Positions 24,730 through 33,147 of a stretch of DNA of 64,000 bases are shown piece by piece. Within the stretch, counting starts at the first letter, position 1; each line of letters begins with the position of its first letter. The stretch covers positions 248,001 through 312,000 of the forward strand of contig CASFPX010000001.1 in the NCBI GenBank assembly GCA_949296915.1, written 5' to 3'. The DNA comes from Onthovicinus sp900555545 (GTDB lineage Bacteria; Bacillota; Clostridia; Oscillospirales; Acutalibacteraceae). The translations under genes and the position numbers were made by a program. Below the pieces are notes generated by a model. The model was not told where the DNA came from. It was given only the letters and a program-made list of their open reading frames with translations, and did no database searches.

Positions 24730-25033
24730 GATCAAATCCCCCTTTTACTTTGTTTTATTGTAACACAAGAAGGCTGTTTTGTTAACAGGAATGGGGAATT
24801 CTGGAGGAAAATGATTTGTAGTAGTATAAGCCGCGAAGGCCGAGCGGCATGGATCAAATGAATATCCCTATTTCAAGAGTTGTCAAGGCGTGTGTTGCAG
24901 CATATAGCAGCGCAAATTCTCGGGAATATGAACTGCTTACCTGGGGGGTGACTTGCATTCGACTTGCACTTTACCAGAACTCATCCATATTTTGCGATAT
25001 TTTGCATTCTAATTATCATTGAAATTAAAGAAC
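24730..25033. other. Intergenic region between amidohydrolase and tRNA-Val
   Basis: The left 60 bases should hold the amidohydrolase promoter. A short frame of about 50 codons from an ATG near 24857 reaches the stop near 25020 without a plausible ribosome binding site. I do not recognise it. Next to a tRNA gene it could be a decayed integrative-element end, but no integrase or duplicated tRNA end is visible. Confidence 0.35.
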
Positions 25034-25075
25034 GAAAAAGCCCTGAAACCCTTGTATATCAAGGATTTCAAGGCT
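25034..25075 (-). terminator. Terminator of tRNA-Val
   Basis: Minus strand: a 16-base, slightly interrupted stem (AGCCTTGAAATCCTTG with CAAGGGTTTCAGGGCT), then TTTTT. Confidence 0.8.
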
Positions 25076-25082
25076 TTTTCTC

Positions 25083-25159
25083 TGGTGGGAGCTGGCGGGC
25101 TCGAACCGCCGACCTCCTGCGTGTGAAGCAGGCACTCTAACCAGCTGAGCTAAGTTCCC
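25083..25159 (-). tRNA. tRNA-Val (anticodon CAC)
   Basis: Cloverleaf with D-arm AGCTCAGCTGGTTAGAGT, anticodon stem CCTGC/GCAGG around loop TTCACAC, T-arm GTTCGAGCC and encoded CCA. The acceptor stem GGGAACT/AGCTCCC has one A-C mismatch at position 5-68. It reads GTG codons. Confidence 0.95.
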
Positions 25160-25176
25160 GTAAAACCGTGTTTACT

Positions 25177-25205
25177 ATTTTAAATGAAATTGGCGATAAA
25201 GTCAA
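25177..25205 (-). promoter_or_regulatory. Promoter of tRNA-Val
   Basis: Minus strand: TTGACT, 17-base spacer, TAAAAT, ending about 18 bases before the tRNA. Confidence 0.7.
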
Positions 25206-25228
25206 GAGCAAAACAGATCTTTTCACAT

Positions 25229-25262
25229 AAAAAAACGCAGAGGCGGAATTTTCCGCCTCCGC
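25229..25262 (-). terminator. Terminator of the sigma/DUF4179 operon
   Basis: Minus strand: 11-base stem GCGGAGGCGGA/TCCGCCTCTGC (one mismatch) with a four-base loop and seven T. Confidence 0.8.
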
Positions 25263-25268
25263 TGAGAG

Positions 25269-26339
25269 TCAATGCCCATCCTGTGGGGATTCAGGCATCC
25301 GAAAGGTTACCTGCCAGTTGCCGTCCGTACGTAGCCCGGCAATTGAAAAATCACCGTATAGGCTGTACCCGGTGAGATCCCCCTGCGGGAGGTCGTAGAT
25401 ATACTCCTCGTAATCCATACGGCCTTCCCTGCCACTGTTTTGGGCAAAGGCGTATTTCCCAACGGGTTCTATGATGGTGCCGCCCTGATCGCGCAGGCGG
25501 AGCTGGAGCTGGGCCTGTGCGTCGTGCGTTAAGCGATGACTGGTGGCAATCTGAATGTGTAGCCGTCCATCGATCCAGCCGGTTCCGGTGATGCGATAGT
25601 CATAGGATCCTGGAAGATCGAGTCCGTCCTCGCCAGGCGTCAGAACGGTGACTGACCGGTTTTCAACTGGATGTTCGGATACGGAAAAGAGTGTGTAATC
25701 CGAGTGGGGGGGAGCGTCAAAAGAGAGCGCCATTGTCCCTTTGGAAAACGGTTCGGGGATTGCCCCTAAATAGGTATCCGATTCGCTCCTTTTTTGGCTG
25801 AGCAGGCTCTGGACGGAGAAGGTGACCTTCTTCCCGGCCAGATCGCGGTTGCTGTTCTCGGTCAGGGAGATCAGGAATACCGCCGTCTGTGTTTCGCTGT
25901 CGTACTCCGCCAAGGTGCACGTACCGGAGGAGTCGAAAGGGGTATTGATATGGTAGCTGTCAAACAGGTCGATGGTCTCGTCAATGCGGTTACCGGTCAG
26001 GTCTCGCAGGGCGATGTAAAGGTTTGTGCTATTCCCCTCCGTACGGGCGGCCAAAACTTCCATCAGGATGCCGTTGTCCTCACAGCTTTCGCGCACGGGG
26101 GCGAAAAATTGTGCCACCTGGGGGGAGAGTTCATACAGCCACTGATAGGCAGGGGAGGCCGCCAGTGTAGCCGGGGCAGCCAACGCGATTGCCAGAGCGG
26201 CCGCCACGGTAGCCGGGATTAGCTTCCGTCGGACAGGCGGCTTGGCGGCTCTTTTTCCCGTTCCGGACAGCACCCGCTGAAGGAGTACCTCTGAGGGGTG
26301 AATTTTTTCGTTCATATCCATGTAGAGCTTTCTATTCAT
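25269..26339 (-). CDS. DUF4179-type membrane protein, probable anti-sigma partner
   Basis: A 356-residue protein with about 40 cytoplasmic residues, one transmembrane helix (about 42-62; LIPATVAAALAIALAAPATLAA) and a large extracellular beta-rich domain. The layout matches DUF4179 proteins, which in Clostridia are usually encoded directly after an ECF sigma gene and are thought to sequester it. The start overlaps the sigma stop by four bases (ATGA), so the two are translationally coupled. AAAGGAG lies ten bases upstream. Anti-sigma function is inferred from context; no zinc-binding anti-sigma motif is present. Confidence 0.8.
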   Translation of the reverse strand: MNRKLYMDMNEKIHPSEVLLQRVLSGTGKRAAKPPVRRKLIPATVAAALAIALAAPATLAASPAYQWLYELSPQVAQFFAPVRESCEDNGILMEVLAARTEGNSTNLYIALRDLTGNRIDETIDLFDSYHINTPFDSSGTCTLAEYDSETQTAVFLISLTENSNRDLAGKKVTFSVQSLLSQKRSESDTYLGAIPEPFSKGTMALSFDAPPHSDYTLFSVSEHPVENRSVTVLTPGEDGLDLPGSYDYRITGTGWIDGRLHIQIATSHRLTHDAQAQLQLRLRDQGGTIIEPVGKYAFAQNSGREGRMDYEEYIYDLPQGDLTGYSLYGDFSIAGLRTDGNWQVTFRMPESPQDGH

Positions 26340-26824
26340 GACAGATCGTCTCCTTTCAAGGCCTCAGCCAGCTTTTTCCGCGCCCGTGTCAACCGGGTGC
26401 GCACGGTAGACTCCCGACTGCCGGTAATCCGGGCGATTTCCGCAGTAGAGTACCCTTCGTAATAAAAGAGGTGGATCGCCGTGCGGTAGGCGGGCGGGAG
26501 TATCTTTAACGCTTCATCCAGACGGCTTTCCTCCGGATCAGGGAAGGGGATGCTCTCCTCAAGTGGGGCGGTGTGTCGGAACCACCAGGAACCCCAGTGC
26601 TTTTTGGCGCAGTTGACTGTAACGCGCAGGAACCAGGCCTTGCAATGTTCCTCACTGGCAAAATCGGGCTTCCTTTGAATATAACGCAGGAAAACCTCCT
26701 GAAAAATATCATCTGCATCACTCTTGGAACGCGTCTGCGCGTAGGCCAGGCGGTAGACCATATCTGCGTACTGCCGGATAATGGTTTCGTCCGGAACGGG
26801 TGTAAGATTTTCCTGCTGGTTCAT
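26336..26824 (-). CDS. ECF RNA polymerase sigma factor
   Basis: A 162-residue ECF sigma factor. Region 2 is at about residues 15-80 (YRLAYAQTRSKSDADDIFQEVFLRYIQ, then KAWFLRVTVNCAKKHW), and region 4 at about 105-155 (LPPAYRTAIHLFYYEGYSTAEIARITGSRESTVRTRLTRARKKL). GGGGAGGG is seven bases before the ATG. It is cotranscribed with the membrane protein that probably holds it inactive. The stimulus is likely envelope-related but cannot be read from sequence. Confidence 0.95.
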   Translation of the reverse strand: MNQQENLTPVPDETIIRQYADMVYRLAYAQTRSKSDADDIFQEVFLRYIQRKPDFASEEHCKAWFLRVTVNCAKKHWGSWWFRHTAPLEESIPFPDPEESRLDEALKILPPAYRTAIHLFYYEGYSTAEIARITGSRESTVRTRLTRARKKLAEALKGDDLS

Positions 26825-26848
26825 TGTTTATTCCCTCCCCTTTCACCT

Positions 26849-26879
26849 GTAATACCCGCACGGGGGCTGAAATGCTACA
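26849..26879 (-). promoter_or_regulatory. Possible ECF-type promoter of the sigma operon
   Basis: Minus strand: TGTAGC and TATTAC spaced 19 bases apart, about 25 bases before the sigma start. It does not look like a sigma-A promoter and could be the autoregulated one. Weak call. Confidence 0.25.
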
Positions 26880-26902
26880 TGAATTAAAAATTTTTATGTG
26901 TG

Positions 26903-26935
26903 AAAAAACCGGCATCCGCTGTAAACGGATGCCGG
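26903..26935 (-). terminator. Terminator of the phosphoesterase-PQQ gene
   Basis: Minus strand: perfect ten-base stem CCGGCATCCG/CGGATGCCGG, then TTTTTTC. Confidence 0.85.
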
Positions 26936-26953
26936 AAGATGTTGGATTAAAGA

Positions 26954-29071
26954 TTATTGGGCTGCGGCGATGCGCGTAATTCGTCCGGCAAAATCGCCGA
27001 CGATCACGGAGCCATCTGCATTTAGGGCGACTTTACCGAAGACCGGCGCGCCGATGTTCGTTTTGGAGAGCACGGTGCCGTCCGCCTTATTGATATGGTA
27101 AAGATATCCGTCGGACGCGGCAAAAATCAACTGATCGCCCGAGAGCACAGGGGTTCCCTCCACGGTGAGGGCGTTTTTGGCGTTGGTGTAGCAGGCGGTA
27201 AAGGCCAGCGCCGTACCCGGCTGCATCTCCCATGCGATCTGCTGGGTGTCCAGATCAAAGGCGACGATTCCCTTGGTCGCCGTGGGCAGGTAGGCGATGT
27301 TCCCATCGATTACCGGCTGGCCGCTCGAGCCAAAGTTATAATTCTCGAAGTTGGTCTTGGTGATTTCGCCGTTTTCAAGGTTAACGATCGCGACGGCATC
27401 GTCATCAGCCACCAGCAGGCGGTTGGCGTCGATCGCAATGGGCGTTGAACTGCGGAAGCGGATATCCTCATCCATGTTTTCCCACAGCAGACTGCCGGTG
27501 TTCTTGTCGAGCGCGAATATCGCATCCCAGTGGGAGCTGAGGATCAGCTTGTCGCCCGCGAGGACGAATTCGGCAGGGGAGTTCTCCCCGCGGTTGCGGT
27601 GGTAGTCCCAAAGCTTTTCGCCCGTTTCGGCGTTAAAGGCGGATACATCGGAGGCGGAGCCCGCATAGACTGCTTTCTCGTCCATGCACAGGCCGGAACT
27701 CGTACCCAACGAGCGCTGCAAATCCACTTGGGCTGTCCAGATTTCGCTGCCGTCTGATGCATTCAGGCAGTAGACAAGTCCCTCTGTATCCTGGGTATAG
27801 ATCTTGTCATTCTGATAGATCAGATTGTTTTTGATGGAGTTTTTAGTGGGGATATACCAGAGGATTTCTCCAGTCTGCGCGTCCAGGCAGTAGATACCGC
27901 ACTTGTTTGGTACGTCGTCGCCCACGGTGGCGGTGTAAACCCTGCTGCCGTCCGGGGAGGTTACGGTATCCGTAAACAGCACGCGCCCCTCCAGTTGGGT
28001 GCTCCATGCGGCATTCTCTGCTGCTGCCGGCGTGCCAGTGAAGTCATAGTAGAACATCTGCGTGGTAAGGTTTCCGTCGCCGTCCAGGGTGATCAGACGG
28101 CTGCCGCTGACAGAGGAGTCAATTCCGCCGCCGCCCGGTTGGGAGGTGCAGATATTGATAACGCCATCCTGCTCGTTGATATAGTTGTAATGATAGTGGC
28201 CATAGATCCATGCGACCAGATTGTGCTCCTTGAGATCCAGCGTCTGCTTGTCAAACTGGAAGACATAATCTTCCTCCGGGGAAATCGTGTGGTTGAACAT
28301 GACAACCTTCATGTCGGGATCTGTGTTGGCCAGGTCGTTTGCCAGCCAACGCCACCGGTCGTTCTCGTTATAGCCGGATTTATAATCCGCCCCGTTCTGG
28401 AACGGCGTGACGACATAGTGGATATTCCCCACCTCAAAGGAGTACCATACGGGGCCGTAAATACTCTCAAACAGCTCTTCGCCGTATTTGCCATCCACAT
28501 AGTCGTGGTTGCCGATCGTATAGTAGACGGGGACGCCCATGTTCTCGGAATTCATATCCTGAATGTGGCGCTTGAGGCCGGCCTCATAGCAGATATCGCC
28601 TGTGTGGATGATAAACGCGGGGTGCTGCTCCTCGACCATGGCGTGAATGCTGTCGATCCACGGGCCGACGCCATCCTCTCCAATCTCGGAATCGGACACT
28701 TGGATAAAAGAGTGTTTCTCCTGCCCCATCCCTGCGTTTGGCGTGAGCTTGAAATCATAGGATTCCTTGCCCTTTTCCACATGCTGGTAATAACTGTCCG
28801 CCACATAGCCGGAGGGTGTGGTCACGGTGACAAACCGGCTCTTGTAGTAGCCGTCCAGGGTGAACTTCCCCTCTGCGTCCGTTTTGACCACATTGCGGCC
28901 ATCAGATACGCTGACACCGGCCATCGGTGTATGGGTGCTCGCATCGATGACAGTGCCGGTGAACGGCCCCTTGCTGGAGAAGATGACTCCAAGGGTGATT
29001 CCCGTGGCAACAAGTGCAACAGCAATCACGCCGGCGATAACGCCTACAACGATTTTTGCTTTTTTAGACAT
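26954..29071 (-). CDS. Membrane-anchored calcineurin-like phosphoesterase fused to a PQQ-type beta-propeller
   Basis: A 705-residue protein exposed outside the cell. Order: signal anchor (about 5-31), a carboxypeptidase-regulatory-like beta-sandwich (37-110; DASTHTPMAGVSVSD), a metallophosphoesterase (115-330) and a propeller of PQQ/WD-like strands (350-705; repeated DAQTGEILW, NASDGSEIW, NAETGEKLW, DKNTGSLLW). Metal motifs are GDxxxxG (HTGDICYEAG), GNHD, the single His in FNHT and GHxH (YGHYHYN). The first motif reads DSE where D-x-H is usual, which may change metal affinity. The combination suggests hydrolysis and recognition of a cell-surface phosphoester, but the substrate is unknown. AAGGGG precedes the ATG; monocistronic. 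Confidence 0.88.
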   Translation of the reverse strand: MSKKAKIVVGVIAGVIAVALVATGITLGVIFSSKGPFTGTVIDASTHTPMAGVSVSDGRNVVKTDAEGKFTLDGYYKSRFVTVTTPSGYVADSYYQHVEKGKESYDFKLTPNAGMGQEKHSFIQVSDSEIGEDGVGPWIDSIHAMVEEQHPAFIIHTGDICYEAGLKRHIQDMNSENMGVPVYYTIGNHDYVDGKYGEELFESIYGPVWYSFEVGNIHYVVTPFQNGADYKSGYNENDRWRWLANDLANTDPDMKVVMFNHTISPEEDYVFQFDKQTLDLKEHNLVAWIYGHYHYNYINEQDGVINICTSQPGGGGIDSSVSGSRLITLDGDGNLTTQMFYYDFTGTPAAAENAAWSTQLEGRVLFTDTVTSPDGSRVYTATVGDDVPNKCGIYCLDAQTGEILWYIPTKNSIKNNLIYQNDKIYTQDTEGLVYCLNASDGSEIWTAQVDLQRSLGTSSGLCMDEKAVYAGSASDVSAFNAETGEKLWDYHRNRGENSPAEFVLAGDKLILSSHWDAIFALDKNTGSLLWENMDEDIRFRSSTPIAIDANRLLVADDDAVAIVNLENGEITKTNFENYNFGSSGQPVIDGNIAYLPTATKGIVAFDLDTQQIAWEMQPGTALAFTACYTNAKNALTVEGTPVLSGDQLIFAASDGYLYHINKADGTVLSKTNIGAPVFGKVALNADGSVIVGDFAGRITRIAAAQ

Positions 29072-29196
29072 GTTTCATACCCCTTTTGCTTCTGAATTAA
29101 AGCACAAAATTGTTAAGACAAGGATATTTTATATGAAACAGGGCATAAAGTCAATTTCTATTTTGTGAGAATAGTAAAAATAGTAAGAGGATAAAC

Positions 29197-29231
29197 AGGC
29201 CTGTATCAGACAGCTGGTCCAATACAGGCCT
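29197..29231 (-). terminator. Hairpin downstream of mnmA, probable terminator
   Basis: Perfect ten-base stem AGGCCTGTAT/ATACAGGCCT with a 15-base loop. The minus-strand tail (GTTTATCC) is poor in T, so termination strength is uncertain. Confidence 0.5.
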
Positions 29232-29306
29232 TCGGAAACAAGTTGGGAAGAAATCTGATTTAGAAGCAGACGAGATAAGGCCTGCTTTTTGAAAGAAAAC
29301 AGGGGC

Positions 29307-30365
29307 TTACCCTCGCGTGATCACACCACCGGCCAGCACATGGCCATGTCCGTCATAAAAGACGGCCGACTGCCCCGGTGTCACGGCGCGCTGGGGCTGG
29401 TCAAACACGGCAGCCAGCTGGCCGTCGGAGCAAAACAGGCGGCAGGGGGCGGCATGCTGATTGTACCGGATCTTTCCCAGGCAGTGCAAGCCTGTCTCCC
29501 CCACCTGTTCCGGATCCAGACCCATCCAGTTTGGATCGCGTACCTCAACCCGGCTGTGGAACAGATCCTCGTTATCCCCCAGAACGACATCCCCGCTCTC
29601 CGGATCCACTGTACACACATAAACGGGACGCCCAAAGGACTTGCCAAGCCCTTTCCGCTGGCCAACCGTATAGTGGCAGATCCCCAGGTGCTCTCCGAGG
29701 ATCTCGCCTGTAAGGGAGACAAAATGACCATTTTTCCCATCGCCCGCGCCACTGCGCCGCAAAAAGCCCACATAGTCTCCGTCGGGAATAAAGCAGATAT
29801 CCTGACTGTCAGGCTTGCCGGCCACGTCAAGCCCGATCTCCCCTGCAATCCGACGGATCTCCTCCTTGGAATGTGCGCCCACGGGCATCAATGTCCGCCG
29901 CAGCTGCTCCTGTGTCAGATTCCAGAGCGCATAGGTCTGATCCTTGACCCCACCGTTAGCCACAGCCAGCGTCATTCGGCCATTTTCCAGCTGTTCCACG
30001 CGTGCGTAATGACCTGTGGCCACGTATTGCGCTCCAATCCCATCTGCGTAGTCGAGCAGCGCCTCCCATTTGACCAACCGGTTGCAGACGACGCAGGGAT
30101 TGGGTGTCTCCCCACGCAGGTAAGCGTGGATAAAGTAATCCACCACTCGCTCCTGGAACACAGCGGAAAAGTCAACCGTATCAAATGGGATACCCAGCCG
30201 ATCGCATACACATTGGGCGTCGCGCATGGCCTGCTCCTGCTGCCGGTCCATTGGACGGGTAAGCATATGAACGCCATGCACCTGATATCCCTCTTTTTGT
30301 AACAGATGAGCGGCGACCGAACTGTCCACGCCGCCGCTCATACCGATCACTGCCGTTTGTTGCAT
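29307..30365 (-). CDS. mnmA: tRNA-specific 2-thiouridylase MnmA
   Basis: Thiolates U34 of tRNA-Lys, -Glu and -Gln using ATP and a persulfide sulfur donor. The 352-residue protein has the N-type ATP pyrophosphatase motif GMSGGVDSS, catalytic cysteines in NPCVVCN (about 100) and SQDICFI (about 195), the conserved TGHYA, and the C-terminal barrel with YTVGQRKGLG. I use the ATG just after the Rrf2 stop; an ATG 12 bases earlier would overlap it and has GGAGG too close. It forms an operon with the Rrf2 regulator, a common clostridial pairing with cysteine desulfurase genes, although no nifS is between them here. Confidence 0.95.
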   Translation of the reverse strand: MQQTAVIGMSGGVDSSVAAHLLQKEGYQVHGVHMLTRPMDRQQEQAMRDAQCVCDRLGIPFDTVDFSAVFQERVVDYFIHAYLRGETPNPCVVCNRLVKWEALLDYADGIGAQYVATGHYARVEQLENGRMTLAVANGGVKDQTYALWNLTQEQLRRTLMPVGAHSKEEIRRIAGEIGLDVAGKPDSQDICFIPDGDYVGFLRRSGAGDGKNGHFVSLTGEILGEHLGICHYTVGQRKGLGKSFGRPVYVCTVDPESGDVVLGDNEDLFHSRVEVRDPNWMGLDPEQVGETGLHCLGKIRYNQHAAPCRLFCSDGQLAAVFDQPQRAVTPGQSAVFYDGHGHVLAGGVITRG

Positions 30366-30366
30366 A

Positions 30367-30798
30367 TTATCTCTCATCCGCCTCCGCTTCACAGCTCATG
30401 TTTTTCAGGTCCTCCAGGGTGACGCCATCCACGTAGCTGTCAATAGCCCTTCTCAGGCCGGCCCAGAACCGGGCCATCTCGCACGTTGTAAAGCGGGCGC
30501 ACTTTTCGGCTTCTTCCCCGGCGCAGGCGACCGGGCAAAGGTCACCTTCCGTCACGCGTAGGATGTCCCCTGCTGTGTACGTCCGTTCCGGACGGGCAAG
30601 CTTGTATCCGCCCTGCGGACCACGCACGCTCTTTAAATAACCTGCCCGGCACAGCTGGGAGACGATCTGTTCCAGATACTTCATCGATATTCCCTGCCGC
30701 TGGGCGATATCCCGCAGTGGTACAAAGCCGCTGTCACTGTTGCGGGCGATATCCAGCATCAGGCGCAGTGCATATCTGCCTTTTGTTGAAACTCTCAT
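30367..30798 (-). CDS. Rrf2-family regulator with IscR-like cysteines
   Basis: A 143-residue winged-helix regulator starting MRVSTKGRYALRLMLDIAR. The recognition helix is in ISMKYLEQIVSQLCRAGYLKSVRGPQGGY. Cysteines at 88, 92, 100 and 106 (LCPVAC and KCARFTTC) include a set spaced like the iron-sulfur ligands of IscR, so it may sense cluster status or cysteine supply. GGGGAGG is five to six bases before the ATG; a longer in-frame version overlapping the upstream gene is less likely. Direct coupling to mnmA suggests control of sulfur transfer to tRNA. Confidence 0.92.
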   Translation of the reverse strand: MRVSTKGRYALRLMLDIARNSDSGFVPLRDIAQRQGISMKYLEQIVSQLCRAGYLKSVRGPQGGYKLARPERTYTAGDILRVTEGDLCPVACAGEEAEKCARFTTCEMARFWAGLRRAIDSYVDGVTLEDLKNMSCEAEADER

Positions 30799-30812
30799 AT
30801 TTTCCTCCCCGT

Positions 30813-31679
30813 TCACCTCTGTAAAATCATGCTAAGAGGCCAAAAGATGGCAAAGATAATTGGTTGATGGATAATATAGACGATCAGCGCATGGCGGTCG
30901 AGGAACGCCAGCGGCCGGACGTGCATCCGGTAGACACTCTCCGGCAACTCCGCATGTACCAGCCAGCCACCTCCGCACGCGCCGGCCAGAAAGACAAAAA
31001 TCCAAGGCAGAAGGGGAAAGTAATCCGCGCTGTAAAACGACGCATTGTAGAAACCTAACGGGAACAGCCAACCGCAGTCGTACAGGGTGTCCGGCAGGTG
31101 CACATTCATCGCATCTACATAGGGGATGCCAAAAATCCCCTCATCAATAAACCGGGTAAACACATACAGAATCAGACAGACGAGGATCCCCGCCTGGGCT
31201 GGGACCTTGTCAATTGCTTTGGCAAAGGCTGCATAGAACAGGATGCAACAGGCGAGCATATGCAGGATGCCAAAGCGAATCTCCGTGCCGGTAAAGCCGA
31301 GCAGCGGCATGATCCAGACTGTCACAACCGAGACCAACAGTGCCACACCGGCAAGTTTGATCCCCCGTAGCAGGTTGCTGTGCGATAGACGGCAGGAGAT
31401 CCCGCAGATCACAATAAACATCCCTGCAAAAATTGGCTCCAAAGGCGCGGTTAGCTTTAGCAGCGTCGAAAACGTCGGAAAATCGAAAAACTCCCCTGCC
31501 GTATAGAGCATATGGTAAATCACCATCAGGAACACACACAGCCCCCGGAGCTCGTCGAGCACGACAATCCGGCGATGGCGTGGGCGCTCCGGCGGTTCAC
31601 AGTGAAACCGTCCGAAAAGTCCCTTCTTCTTTTTTTTCGGCTCTCCCGGCGTGCCGGGAATCTGGACCTCAATATCCAT
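30813..31679 (-). CDS. Membrane acyltransferase, HGSNAT-like (DUF1624)
   Basis: A 288-residue polytopic protein. A basic cytoplasmic head (KKKKKGLFGRF, then RPRHRRIVVLDELRGLCVFLMVIYHM) leads into about seven or eight helices. The ELRG and YH motifs in helix 1 and the GISCRLSHSN loop fit the heparan-alpha-glucosaminide N-acetyltransferase catalytic family. Members move acyl groups across membranes onto sugars or lipids; the acceptor here is unknown. GGAGG is six bases before the ATG. It is upstream of the Rrf2 gene with a 14-base gap. Confidence 0.85.
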   Translation of the reverse strand: MDIEVQIPGTPGEPKKKKKGLFGRFHCEPPERPRHRRIVVLDELRGLCVFLMVIYHMLYTAGEFFDFPTFSTLLKLTAPLEPIFAGMFIVICGISCRLSHSNLLRGIKLAGVALLVSVVTVWIMPLLGFTGTEIRFGILHMLACCILFYAAFAKAIDKVPAQAGILVCLILYVFTRFIDEGIFGIPYVDAMNVHLPDTLYDCGWLFPLGFYNASFYSADYFPLLPWIFVFLAGACGGGWLVHAELPESVYRMHVRPLAFLDRHALIVYIIHQPIIFAIFWPLSMILQR

Positions 31680-31795
31680 CAGTCGCCTCCAACGTCAACG
31701 GTTCGTATTTCCCCCTTGCCCAGGGGACTTTTTATATTCTATCACACAAGTAGGAAAAAGGGAAGTGAAAAATCCTGACCCTGCCCAGCGGCATA

Positions 31796-31820
31796 AAAAA
31801 TCCCGGGAACACCCGGGATT
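31796..31820 (-). terminator. Terminator of the alcohol dehydrogenase gene
   Basis: Stem ATCCCGGG/CCCGGGAT with a four-base loop, then TTTTTTA on the minus strand. Confidence 0.85.
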
Positions 31821-31836
31821 TTCCATCATTGGACAT

Positions 31837-33048
31837 TTATGCCATCAGGCGGCGAATCACGGCTTCGCAGTCGGCCTCGTTCATCAACTTGGGCACCGGG
31901 TAGAGTGGGTTGCCCTCCTTGAGCGCGCGTTTGACAAGCGTCGGGATATCTTCCTCTTTGATGCAGTCAAATTTATCCGGTATGTTCATCGCACGGTTCA
32001 TCTCTTTGATCTTCTCAATGAACACGTGCGCTTTTTCCGCGTCGCTCATGCCCGGTTGTGTAATACCGGTCAAATCCGCCAACTCCGCCAGACGTTTGTG
32101 GGCGGATTCCCCATAGTACTCGAGCACATACGGCAGGATGATTGCATTGGCCAAACCGTGGGCCACCCCATACATACCGCCCAGATTGTGGGCGATGGCA
32201 TGTACGTAGCCGACATACGCGCGGGTAAATGCCACGCCCGCATAGTAGGAGGCAAGCAGCATATTGGAGCGCGCCTCGATATTGTGGCCGTCCTCGTAAG
32301 CTACCTGGAGATTGTCAAAAATCATGCGAACCGCCTTGCGCGCTTTATCCGCTGTATCTTTCGTGTTGCTGTGGCCGATATACGCCTCCACCGCGTGGGT
32401 GAGGGCATCCATGCCCGTGGTGGAGGTGATGCTCTTGGGCAGACCGACGGTCAACTCTGCATCCAGCACGGCATAGCGCGGGATCAGGACAGGATCGTTG
32501 ATCGGATATTTTTCATGCGTGCGCGGGTCGGAGATGACAGCCGCGAGCGTAGTTTCGGATCCGGTGCCGGCCGTTGTCGGGACGGCGAAGAACGGCGGGA
32601 GCTTTTTCATGATCTTGAGCAGGCCGCGCATCTTGGGTACGCTCTTGTTGGGGCGGACAACGCGCGCTGCGGCAATCTTGGCGCAATCCATAGAGGAGCC
32701 GCCGCCAAAGGCGACAAAGCCCTCGCAGTGGTTGTCGCAGTACATTTTATAGGCGTCCTCAATGTTATCGATGGTGGGGTTCGGCTGAACGCCATCATAG
32801 ACATGATACTCCACACCCGCCTTTTCCATCTCCTCAAAAAGCGGATCCAGCAGGTGGAGCCCCATCAATCCCTTATCGGTGACGATCAGGACACTCTTGA
32901 CATTTTTCGTTTTAATCAGTTCGGGCAGGCGCCGCAGCGCCCCCGGGCCCTCCAGCAATTCGGGCTGCCGCCAATCCAAAAAGTTGACCGCAATCCGCAT
33001 GACGAACTGATACGTCCTGTAATAGGCCTTTTTTAATCCCCAGAACAT
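31837..33048 (-). CDS. Iron-containing alcohol dehydrogenase
   Basis: A 403-residue group III NAD(P)-dependent alcohol dehydrogenase reducing aldehydes or ketones in fermentation. The Rossmann part carries GGGSSMDCAK; the helical part carries TTAGTGSE, GMDALTHAVE and metal-binding residues in VHAIAHNLGGMYGVAHGLANAI. The N-terminal stretch (GLKKAYYRTYQFVMRIAVNFLDWRQPELLEG) is typical of clostridial members. It has its own promoter and terminator. GGAGGTG is four to five bases before the ATG. Exact alcohol unknown. Confidence 0.94.
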   Translation of the reverse strand: MFWGLKKAYYRTYQFVMRIAVNFLDWRQPELLEGPGALRRLPELIKTKNVKSVLIVTDKGLMGLHLLDPLFEEMEKAGVEYHVYDGVQPNPTIDNIEDAYKMYCDNHCEGFVAFGGGSSMDCAKIAAARVVRPNKSVPKMRGLLKIMKKLPPFFAVPTTAGTGSETTLAAVISDPRTHEKYPINDPVLIPRYAVLDAELTVGLPKSITSTTGMDALTHAVEAYIGHSNTKDTADKARKAVRMIFDNLQVAYEDGHNIEARSNMLLASYYAGVAFTRAYVGYVHAIAHNLGGMYGVAHGLANAIILPYVLEYYGESAHKRLAELADLTGITQPGMSDAEKAHVFIEKIKEMNRAMNIPDKFDCIKEEDIPTLVKRALKEGNPLYPVPKLMNEADCEAVIRRLMA

Positions 33049-33081
33049 AATGCACCTCCACAGAAAATTTATTTTTAATTT

Positions 33082-33110
33082 ATTGTACCTTTTTATCCGG
33101 AATAATGCAA
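33082..33110 (-). promoter_or_regulatory. Promoter of the alcohol dehydrogenase gene
   Basis: Minus strand: TTGCAT, 17-base spacer, TACAAT, about 35 bases before the start codon. Confidence 0.65.
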
Positions 33111-33147
33111 GGTGTTTTAGGTAAAATGACGGGACTTTTTTGATCTA

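Noticed and set aside
24857..25020. Short open frame beside tRNA-Val as an integrase remnant
   Set aside because: I could not see integrase motifs or a repeated tRNA 3' end, so it is left as an unassigned gap.
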